In this document: positions 22,251 to 34,200 of the stretch, piece after piece
How the letters are laid out: every line of letters begins with the position of its first letter
How positions within the stretch are numbered: the first letter of the stretch is position 1
NCBI RefSeq assembly: GCF_009870125.1
Contig: NC_046681.1
Coordinates: 12,103,001 to 12,167,000, forward strand
Direction: 5' to 3'
DNA length: 64,000 nucleotides
From: Drosophila pseudoobscura
Taxonomy: Eukaryota; Arthropoda; Insecta; Diptera; Drosophilidae
The notes under the pieces: generated by a model
What the model was told of the DNA's origin: nothing
The model's database searches: none
The model's input: only the letters and a program-made list of their open reading frames with translations
Made by a program: the position numbers and the translations under genes

Positions 22251-25200
22251 ATGACAAGTGATGGTGCTGTTACGTTTTGGATATTTTTGCTTTGTTTGAT
22301 AGCCACCTCGCCGCACCTGAAGGGAGGCGAGGCGGGTAGGCCCGATGAGCTGCATATAGGTGGCATCTTCCCCATTGAAGGCAAAGGAGGATGGCAGGGC
22401 GGGCAGGCATGCATGCCGGCCGCAAAACTGGCATTGGATGATGTCAACAAGCAGCCAAATCTTCTACCAGGCTTCAAGCTCATCCTCCACAGCAATGACA
22501 GTGAGGTGAGTACTCAAAATAGGGGATAAGCTGTCTAGCTCTGTGTGTCTATGCCACTGTATTTATACATTCCCTTTGGCATATGATATGTGTATGTATG
22601 GGTATGGTTCTCAGACCCCTTGGGTGCCACTTATTTTGTTTTTTTTCTGTTTTGTGTTTCACTATTCCACTGATGACTGGAGAAAGAATTCCACTGGCAG
22701 GGGGGGGGGCTGGCATTCATTAGCATATTTCTCTAGAGACTTTGATCCGAGCTGCCCTGCCTTCTAGTTTTATTATGATTTCTGTCATAGTTTCCACCCA
22801 TTTAAAGGGTATTTATACGCCACAGTGTTCCGCAAATTGAATTCTCCGCAATTTCTCCGCCATTCCATCCTGTCGTCCGGCAGCAGCAGCAGTCTTTTTG
22901 CAACAATTCCCTGCTCCTTTCGAGGATTAACGACCGTACATAAATTGTAATTGAGTTTTGGGTGAACGGCGTGGCCGGACGGGGCCGGACGGGGCAGGAC
23001 TTGGAGCTGAGCGTTGACCATTTCGCAGGCAATTACATTCATCAAAGTAGAGTTAGGATAAATCGCTGTTTTATGTGTGTGTCATTTGTACTCGAAGAAA
23101 AGGTATTTAGGCGAGCAGATGGTGGCATTATCGTGATTATGGCTATAACTACTATATGTTCAATTATTGATTACAATGGACAATTGGAACTAAAGAAAAG
23201 AAAGTACGGCTGTTCTCGAAACATCTCTAAGAGAATTTTGCTGTATTTAGAGAGGCTATATAGAGGCTATGGTGAGGATTCTATTGAATATACAGCATTT
23301 TATAAAAGGTTCTTCCTCTTTCTACAAATTTTAGTACTTACTTTTATACCTTTAATAGATAGTAGGATGATATATTAAAGGTGCACTTTTTTACACTATT
23401 TTCAAGTTTTTTTTACATCTTAGTTAGGGTTTAAATATTTATGCAAAGAATGGATTATTCCTATGTATAAAAATTCGATTATAAATAGGGTTAGATTAAG
23501 GTTCTTAAGAATGCATCTTATTCTGTTAGAGATAATTTAGACACATTTAAGATATATAGTTTCCCAGCGGTCGCGGAACTATCTTTTATGTAAAAAAATT
23601 GTGTCATTCGAGAGCGAGCAAGGCGAGTGAGTCGGGGGTTGTCCTCGTGTTTCTTAACATTTATTTGTTACGCAGAACTATAAGTAAATCGTTTAATTAT
23701 TGAGTAACAATTTTAAATCAACTTTGTACACATTTCCGTAGATTTAAGGAACATCATTGTACTATCAAACTCTTCTCCTATAAATTCCATAAAACCTGAT
23801 TGCTCTGAAGTAGGTAACGAGAGAACATTCAATTAAATGAATTGACTATCAGCCAATATTTATTTTAACTGTTAAATAAATCTCTTACAAAGCCTCCTCG
23901 GAAAAGTTTCCAATGGCAGAGAACGTAAAACCTAAAACTGTAACTAAAGTTTCAATTTTCCATTGAAATTCAAAGCGAAATTTGAACAAAGAACACTTTT
24001 GGGCACACAAAGAGACAAAAAGGCCAGCAGCGTTTACTATCAGACAAATGCCGGCGCTCCCCCCAGCCCCATCCGCCATATAAAATGTCGTATATCATAA
24101 TTAATGGCCGGCAGGAGAGAGTCCCAGGACCCTCACTCGAAAGTAGCTTTGGTCCCTGAATAAAGTACCCCTATCAATGTACAACCACCCCCCCAACCCC
24201 CACCCCCCACCACCGCCAATCCACCCGTTCATACAACTATTTTTATATATTTTAATATTTTTGCTTTTGTTTTTCGCCATTTTAAGGGTCTGCTTGGGGT
24301 ACAGTTGTTGCGGTTTTGACTACTACTTTAGTTTCGGCCCTGGTCTGGTCCTGTGGCATGGTGTATGCTGCACGGAGGGGGCATGAGGCATGGGTGCTGT
24401 CTATTTATAAGCGCGAACCTCATTAGTTTTAAGTGAGCGAAAAGCTTAACTACTTGTTTTGAGTTTTGAATGAGGTCACTTTGCCGCGCTCGCGAGCTCT
24501 CGCTCTCGCTCTCTCTCTTAGCTTTCAGCTCATCATTTGAGTTATTTTTATTCAAGGCTGACAGGAGGGACAGCCACACATATAGTACAGACCAGACAGA
24601 CACACAGACGGACCCGCCGCACTCGTGGCCAGTACCAGTACGGACTGATAGCCGCAGTAGATATTGTATGGCTATGGAACCGGGGGGGGGAGTAGGAGTA
24701 CTGACTGAATTCTGTTCAGTCAGTTCTCGGTTCGCTGGATTTGAGCCTCCTGCTTTGGCGTTCCGTTATGTTTGTGGCTTTGGCAAACAGCTTCCGTTAA
24801 ATGCTGCATAATTAGTTGCCATCTCCCTGCCACATCACATGGCGCGGCGACAAGCGGCAAAGGTCGCACGCAATGTTTGCCTTTGCCCTCACTGCCTTCT
24901 CCTGCCAGTCGTCTCTCTCTCTCAGCCAGCCTCAGAGTCAGCTTCAGCCTGAGCTTCAGCTTCAGCCTCAGCTTTTGCCTGTGCCTGTGCCTGTGCCTTT
25001 TGCTTGACCTACTTTGACGTGTGAAATGTCCCAAAGAAGCGTGCACAGGGGCACAGGGAGGGATAAAATAACAGATTTAAGGAAAGCAACGTCGCTTTGG
25101 AATACCCTTATACTCGTAGGGTCAAAGATCAAGCCTACTATTTTTGGTAGCTCAATGAATGACTTCTTTGCATTTCAATTTCACACCAAGTATTGGCTAG

Positions 25201-28200
25201 AAGATGGTCTTTTTTTAAAGCTATGCTCTGATTGCATATTGCAATCTGCTATTGCTTCTGATTTGTATTATCATTGCAAGAACTAGTTAAAGCCATAAAA
25301 TCATTTTGTGTAGTTTTATTCGCCTAACTTTGAATACAACCAACATTCAATTTAGGATATCGTTTTCCTATGGAGGAGTCTAAAAGAATTTGAATATGTT
25401 TCTTCATAAATTAGCAGAAATTATGTGAAGAATATTTTGTATTATTGTGAGATTTTGATGGATATATTATGCTCATAAAACTGAAGTATTTTCCAAGACT
25501 AAGTCTTTCAGATTTAGACTCCTTTTCTTCCTGTAGCACCGATTATTTTGCTTGAGATTTCAGTATTGGAAGAGCTATAGCTAATAGATCCCAGCGGTCC
25601 AAAAGGCAGCATATTTATGGGTGCGAGAAAAAGTCTTCCGACGATATCTAAGTCTTGGAATTCCTTTTGAAACTATAGTGTCTTTGTCTGTCTAAATATG
25701 ACCCAAATATGATTCCTTCTCTGCCTTTCAAACTTCAGTACAAAAAGAAATCATAATACCCTCTGTTAGGGTAAGAGTATTACCCGCAGGAGAGAAACTA
25801 TTAAACAAGAGAGCTCGCCCTCGTCCTGGCACTGGCTATGGCTATGGCTGGGTCATAATGTGGCATGCCTCGGGACCTGGCACACATACATAAATATACC
25901 CAGGGATCTACAAAGACGATGGTGGGGGAGTAGCAGTACCAGTATGTACGGGATAATACTTATGCATAAACAGGGACTGGACACGAAAACGGAGCCAAAG
26001 GAGCAAAGAAGAAAAAACAATTATAGAGGTTGTTTACACGCAAAGCCCGTAAGAAATATGAAAATTGTCGTCAGAGTTGTAGGAGGAGTGGGTGGCAACA
26101 GTGGGTGGCAACAGTGGGTGGAGCCGGGACTTGAAGAGGGAACAACAAACTGAGAAAAAACCAGTTTGCCATGTAAATGAATGAGTGGAGAGAATGAATA
26201 ACTGAATGAATGAATCATTCATATGGTCAACGTGGATATATCACATTTCCTGCCAGCCTTCGCCTTCATATGGAGGGGCGGGCAAAAAAAAAACCAAAGA
26301 GAGAGAAGAGGAAGGGAGAGACAGAGAGACACCATAATGAATTATTCATTAGCCATGAATGATTCTTGGTTAATTGATAATTTTCATGTCTGGGGAATAA
26401 ATACAAAATGTTTCAAAAAAAAGCGTAAAAAAAGTTATTCCAAATGAAGGCATAAATTAGCATTGAAAACGCAAATTAAAAAGCTGAATCTAGATTCATG
26501 AAATTATATTTCTAGATATGATTAAATGTTTTAGAAACATGTTGAAAGATATTTCGTATACCACAAAGAGTGCAGGTATCTACAGAGTATAGCATAGTAT
26601 ACTCGATTGCAGATTATTGACGTGGTGATTATTATAACCAGAATTAAACAAAATAGATGTATATACTATTCCCCGAAAGAAATGCGGGATCTGCCACATC
26701 ACCCACCCACGCGAGACACGTTAAATGGGAGGAGTATGGATGGGATCCGGCTCTGAGAAGACGAAGGTTTACTTATTCTCCGGGCAATCGTTGGGATAAA
26801 CACACAAAACACACAGACGAGACACTCAAAATCCATGCCACCGAATTTACTACAATATCCCTAGACCTATCTAGATAGCTCTCCGCTGATACCCCAAAAT
26901 ATATCGCCCAGAAATATCCCCAGGATTGTCCATAGAACTCTCCGGACAGAACTTTCCCCTCCAACTCTTCGAACAATCTCTAGAAAAAATCCCAGAAATC
27001 TCCCGAAAGAACTATCCCTAGAACTTTCCTTCAGCTTTAAAATATTAGTTCTGATTCGTCCGAAAATGTAGACATATTCCAAATTTCAGTAAAGAAACAC
27101 CTAAGTAATCTGAAATAGTCCTGATCCCTAGATCCTTAGATTATGTTCTCTCCAAAGAAAGTTGATGGCCGTTGGGCATCCTCCCCCAAGGAATGCGATG
27201 ACGCGAGCATGCAACATCGACAATCGAAGCCGGGGAGTTGGAAAGGCAGTCGCAATACGATGTCGGAAAGAGCTGAAGAAAACAAAAAGCAGAAGGATCC
27301 ATGGACGGTCTACGATGCCAAGGTAAATCTCCGCATAAGTGATTGCCTTGTGATGCTGGAGTGCAGCCCCCAACCCGAGGAGGCATTCCACCCCAACTCC
27401 CGGGAATGCCAATGCGCGAGGGAGTGGCTCAATGAACTGACATCTATGAAGTGCGACACGGTGCTGGAGGCGTGCCTACGAAACGGATACATTAGTGCGT
27501 TGAGTGTGTGCCTAAACCAGAAGAGCCTCTACGGGATCTTTGAGCAGATGCCTCCGGAAGAACTCATTTGGATGGACATTCTGGACAGCTCGACTAATGC
27601 GTCATCGAATCATGCATCATTCAGGTCAAATCATGCGTCGAGGCAGCAGTTTGATTCGACGCGGGGATCACAGCGACCCTTTGAGACAATGCATTTGGAA
27701 AGTCCTCAGCCTTCAAGCCAACAGCCACGGGAAGCGGTGGATAGACAACAGCGTTTCATGGAAGAACCGCAAGGACTTAGGATAGAACCTCAGGTATATA
27801 GGGCAGAAGAACCGCAGAGATTCCAGCAACAGCGGCAGCGATATCAGGAACAGCCACAGAAGGAAACCTTCTATGATCCTGCCACCTTTCCACCAGCGCC
27901 CCATGTGCGGCAACAGTCGGGCGCCTACTACAAACCGTCGAGCGTGAAATTCGACACCTTCGGGGCGCCCCCTCGCTTGAAGGCGGCAAGTAAAAAAGGA
28001 AAAGGGTTCTCCCCATCAGGTGAAGAAGGAGGAGGTGTGACAGTTAAGGATTTGGGCAGTGACATCAAAGAGGCTCCTCCTGATTCTTATTCTGCTATGC
28101 CCACACGTTCGATTCTTAAGCGGAGCTGCTTCAACGAGCAGGCCCCTCATGTTTATCCATCATATCTCAAGAAGCCACTATCTTTTAATGACAAACAATA

Positions 28201-31200
28201 CTTTGATGATGAAATTTGTTATAAAAGTCCATTGAAATCCTGTAGAGAGAAATTCGCTAGCCAGAAAGAGTACGCGGTCAAGGGATCCAGACAGATAGAG
28301 TACGGCTTCAAGCGATCGAAGCAGAAGGAGCAGCAGATCGAGCAACACAACACTCATGGCACCCCGACGAATCAGTGGAAACCAGAGGCCGCCGAGGAGG
28401 AGTCTGACAGAGAGAAAACCAGTCAAACTGTGATAACAAACCGTTATTGCGACATGACCTTCCTAAGGGAGTGCATTCGTCGCGCGCTGCGCGGTGAAAC
28501 ATCCGAGGGAGCAAACGACTATCTGGATTGTGAGATAGAGAGCTACAAGAAAATCTGCAGCCGATACAGATGCGACGATCCCGAATACAAGGAGAAAATG
28601 CTGGGAGGGGATCCTATTGAGCAGAGGACATACCTGTTGCGCAATATGGAAGAGGATTTGACCAATTATGTTCCTTTACTGAGGAAAAGAAAGATGACAA
28701 TTTAAGAGTTTAAAAGGATTAATGACTAATTTAAAAGATCTCAGGATACAATTATCAATTATTTATCAAAAATATGCTCATTGTAACCATATCGTAACGC
28801 ATTTAGATAATTTCTGGGGAACATATAATTGTTATACCTGATACTCAAAATGGGTTGAGGGGTATATTAGATTTGTGCTAAAAGTGGACTTGTGTAACGT
28901 CCAGAAGAATAGCGTTTCCGACCCCATTAAGTTCGTCTGCCTGTCCCTATGAGCGCCTAGTGCTCAAAGACTATAAGAGCTAGAGCAATGAAATTTTATA
29001 TCCAGACTTCTGTGATATGTTACTGTTGCAAGTGTATTTCAAAACTTCGCCCCGTCTTCTTCCACCCCCCCACAAAGGAAGAAAATCTGTGGCATCGACA
29101 ATATTGAAGAAAATTACCATATCTACCAGATTTCCGAATCTGAATCTTTGTCGGCCGGAGGAGAGCCATTGAAATATTGCACCTGATAAGAAGGTGTTAA
29201 CGTGCCCTAATTCACGAATCATTATAGGTGGTGTTGCGTGATTTATTCATAAATAATGTTAACCCCATAACTCCCATAAATTAAAAAAAAAAGATATGCA
29301 TTTACATTGTAAATTTTACACACAAAGTTAAAGGCCAACAAAAATAAATCTAGCATTCCGTATTGCAATATTTATTGGAATAATTAATTAGAAGCCCAGA
29401 AATAATGCAAGATTAGTGATTTATGGCCAGGAGTCAGACTTTTTCTATTTAAAATGGTAAAATTTTTACATTTTAATTTTGTGGAGTGAAAAAGTAAATC
29501 AAAGATTTCAATAAACACATTTTATGAAGCCTTTTAAATTTGAGCTATGAAATATTTATAGAATGAGCTTTGTAAATATAAGATGCACATTTTTGTACTG
29601 CTTTTGCCATCAGATATTGTGTGTTGGAAAGCTGCAAATTTTTTAGTACACAATGAGGTGTTTAAAGTCTTTAAAAATAAGTAAAGAATATAAACAATGC
29701 TTCACAAAATAAGTCGAAAAAAACTATTGAAATTTGGAAATAGATAAATATTTAAATAGCATCAACTGTAGCACCAGAATAATGTTCATTAAATTAAACA
29801 TTCGTTTAAATTTGAATGGAAATTCATTCATTTTAATACAAGTTAAACCATTTCCCGTCATAAATCTCGTATGTTAATCGACTCGAATTACCGTTTTATC
29901 CAGTCATCCGAGTACTCGTAAATCTCACAGGAAATAAAGCATTTTAATTATTATTTCCCCTCCAATGACAGACAACAATAAATCACACAATTGCAGAATT
30001 TTCAAAAAATAAGAATCGCTTGGTTTGGATTTCTACAACTGCTTAAGAACCACTACACACAATAATCAATAATCCCAGACACATGTATACGAGCCAACAA
30101 TTGGGAAGTTATTTATTTATATTTCAACAGAATATTTAGCCGCAGAAAATACATATATTTGTTCTGTTGGCAAGCCACCGAATGAGGTTAGAAAGCTAAT
30201 TCACTTTTCGTTCTATTCTATTGCCATTGACAGTGCGAGCCGGGACTGGGCGCCAGTGTGATGTACAATCTGCTGTATAATAAACCGCAAAAACTCATGC
30301 TACTGGCTGGATGCAGCACTGTGTGCACCACTGTGGCAGAGGCTGCCAAAATGTGGAATCTCATTGTGGTGAGTGTGCTGGCTGCCAAATTGCATAATGC
30401 AAAATTCCATAATGATTTCCACTCTCTGTTCTCTCTCTTCTCTTTTCACAACAGCTTTGCTATGGAGCCTCGAGTCCCGCCCTGTCAGATCGTAAGCGTT
30501 TCCCAACGCTTTTCCGTACCCATCCATCGGCCACGGTGCACAATCCAACGCGCATTAAACTGATGAAGAAATTTGGTTGGTCTCGCGTGGCCATCCTACA
30601 ACAGGCCGAAGAAGTATTTATATCGGTAAGTCGATGGTGGTGGTACAGTCACAACAAAACACATCGTGATATTTATAAGAGAAACATCTTTGTAAATAAT
30701 TTCAGACCGTAGAAGATCTTGAGAATCGATGCATGGAAGCTGGCGTTGAAATCGTAACTAGACAATCATTTCTATCCGATCCAACAGACGCCGTACGCAA
30801 TTTACGACGCCAGGATGCACGCATCATTGTGGGACTCTTCTATGTGGTGGCCGCCCGTCGAGTGCTCTGCGAAATGTACAAACAGCAGCTCTATGGGCGG
30901 GCACATGTATGGTTCTTCATAGGTAAGCACTAAGGGCAGTTACACGAGTCCCGAATCAGTCGTGCGCGAAGGGTCTCTGTTCGTGACATGTGTCCATTCA
31001 CTTATGCAAAATTTATGGGAATTCCTTTTATATCCATTCTCATTTTTCCAGGCTGGTATGAAGATAATTGGTATGAGGTGAATCTAGTATCCGAGGGCAT
31101 CACCTGTACCGTTGAGCAAATGCGTATAGCTGCTGAAGGACATCTAACGACAGAGGCTCTCATGTGGAATCAGAACAATCAGACAACAATATCCGGTATG

Positions 31201-34200
31201 ACTGCAGAGGAATTTCGGTAAGCGAATCAATGAATATAAACACATCGTGTCCATAACTAAAATATATGTTTCCCCTTATAGACATCGACTGAATCAGGCT
31301 TTAATTGAGGAGAAATACGACATAAGTCATGGGCGCTATCCGGAGGGCTATCAGGAGGCACCCCTAGCCTATGATGCTGTCTGGAGTGTGGCATTAGCTT
31401 TTAATAAAACAATGGAACGTCTAACGATGGGCCAGAAATCCCTGAAAGATTTCACCTATACGGACAAGGAAATAGCCGATGAGATCTATGCGGCCATGAA
31501 TTCAACACAGTTTCTGGGTGTATCGGTAAATATTCATGAATGTTCCACAATTCTATGAAATGTCCTACAAAGGATTCTAATTTTCTTTAGGGCGTTGTGG
31601 CATTCAGCTCGCAGGGCGATCGTATTGCCCTCACTCAGATCGAACAGATGGTGAAGGGCAAGTACGAGAAATTGGGATACTACGACACCCAGCTGGATAA
31701 CCTAACCTGGTTGAATACCGAACAATGGATTGGTGGCAAGGTGAGCATTGAAATATCATTCAAAACAATAATTGTAGACTTAGAGTAATCAGAAGTTTTA
31801 TAAGCAAAATGTCTGATAAAGATAAGAAGCCGGAGAAAGCAAAGGATACCAAACGAGATAGCTCTGGCAAACCGCCTGCTCCTCCAGTTAGTCCCAAACC
31901 AAAATCTGAGGAATCTAAGAAAGGTTCTGATACAGAAAAACCTGTAGGATCGCCACAAACCTCTGCGGATAATCAAAAGTTGGAATCACAAATATATGAG
32001 GCGGAAGCATCTGAAGGTAAAGCTTTGCCGAACCACACTGAACATGCAACAGATCCAGAAAGCGAGGAAACCCTACCACAAAGACAACAAAATGGGAGTA
32101 TTGCAACTCAAACGAGCTTTGTATCGGGGTTAGATAATGCACAAGGTCAACAATCAGTCGATCATCCAACAGATCCAGAAAGCGAGGAAACCCTACCACA
32201 AAGCCAACAAAATGAGAATATTGAAACTCAAACTAGCTTTGTATCGGAGTTAGATAATGCAGAAGGTCAACAATCAGTGGATCAAATACCCAGTACCACA
32301 GTTTTAGAATCTACACAGGAAAATAAAATACATCTTGAGCCAATCGAGACGGATAAAGAGCTACAAGAGGAGGATAATGTGAGTCTGGTTGGTACTCAGA
32401 CCGCCGTAAGTGTGCAGACCTCTCAACCAAAGAGAGATTCAGATGATAGTGATGCAAATTCTGAAAGTGAACTGCCCTACGTACCCGAATGCGGTGAAAC
32501 GGTGCCGGACGATAGACTTAAAGATATCCCAAGTGTTAAAAGACCTTCGTTCGACAATCTCAGACATGAACCATCTATTGGTGGTGTGTCCAGACGATAC
32601 AAAGCACAATCGACCCCTACTACGGCAGACAATCAGTTCCTAACCCCAGAATATATAAAAAAATTGTATGCGCAGAGAGACCAAGAGGAATCTGAGTTAA
32701 GAAATCGCGGGAAATTCAGAACTTTAGAAGAGATACGGGGTCCTAAGAGCACAGGCACACACCAGTTCTCCGAAGAAGAACAAGAAAATGAAATATCTTT
32801 AGATGATAATGATGATCCTCTTATAAAACATAAAGCCAGTAATACTAGAATCTCTCGAGTGTCTCAAAGATGGGAGGAGGATTTCGATGAAATTATCGTA
32901 TATGAAAAAGATTCAAAGCAAGAAACAGTGAAGACTACGGAAATAATAGAGGAAAAAGAAGAGGAAATTTCAGCGGAAATTAAAAGTGAACCATCTATAT
33001 CTCAGATGCACTATCACATGTACGGTCTTTTACGAGACATTGGGGTTAACACAGTAAATCCTTGCGATCCGATCGATGATGGTACACCCATCGATCCCAT
33101 AACTCCCTTCAAAATAGATATGAATCGCATTAACGAACTGTTTGCAGCGCCACAGTCGGAGTATGGAACATACGAGATGGAAACTGGCAGTCGTTCCTAC
33201 TATGAGGGATGCGAATACCACTTTCCGGGCAGAAACCATTGGAGTAGGCTCTTTCGTGATGGCTTTCAAGGGACATATCTATCACGGCTTCCAATGCACT
33301 GGGTCTATACGGTTCTATCTACCGTGGGATATATATTATTTGTGTTTCTCTTTAGCATGGCCTGGTTCGATCATATTACGGAGGATATGACCAACAATCA
33401 ACCAATTACAAAAATGTTGCAACCCCATTTAAGTCTTTCTCCGACTGCAACACGTGGGCTCACATTTGATCCACGAAACGATACTGAAGTCAATGATATG
33501 TACACCAGGATTTTAGACTTTTTCAAGAAATATGAAAACTTGGAGGAGAGTGAACGCTTCGGACCCTGCACGGCTGATCAAAAGTTTGGCTATATGAGCA
33601 GGTCGCCATGTGTATTCCTCAAAATTCATCGTCTGATTGGATTCAAAACTGTTCCTTATACACATCCAGATCAGGTGGACAGAGAACACTGCAAAACATA
33701 CGATGAAATGATATTAAAGAGTCTTTTAAGGAACATCACATCCCAAGAGGAACGTCAGAATCGCATTTGGCTTACTTGCAGCACCAAACCCAAGAATAAA
33801 ATTCAAATTGAGTTCTATCCAGAGCCAGCTATAAGAACGGAATACACGGACATTGAAGAGAAATTTGTAAAAGACACACTTGACCAGGGGGATTTGAATC
33901 GTATTGTGGCTCTCAAGCTACGAAATCTAAGAGCAAACGAAAGAATTGACATCAATTGCAAGATCTGGGCACAGAATATTTACCATAATGAAGAAGATTT
34001 TGGTCAAGTTTCGTTTTTTGTTATAATGGGACATGAGAAGAATCGTCAGAGGGTGCAGCAGGCCCTCAATTATCACGATTCATTGTGATTTCTTATGAAT
34101 ACTTCTTGTAGATAGTAATTCCTATAAAGTATTACATTTAAATGGGTTTATATATAAATTTAGGTTCCTCAAGATCGCACAATTGTTACCCATGTCCTAC

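Noticed and set aside
22962-23378. 138-codon frame after GABA-B-R1 exon 1
   Set aside because: Composition is that of random intron translation and it has no relation to receptor text; the true next exon is at 30234.
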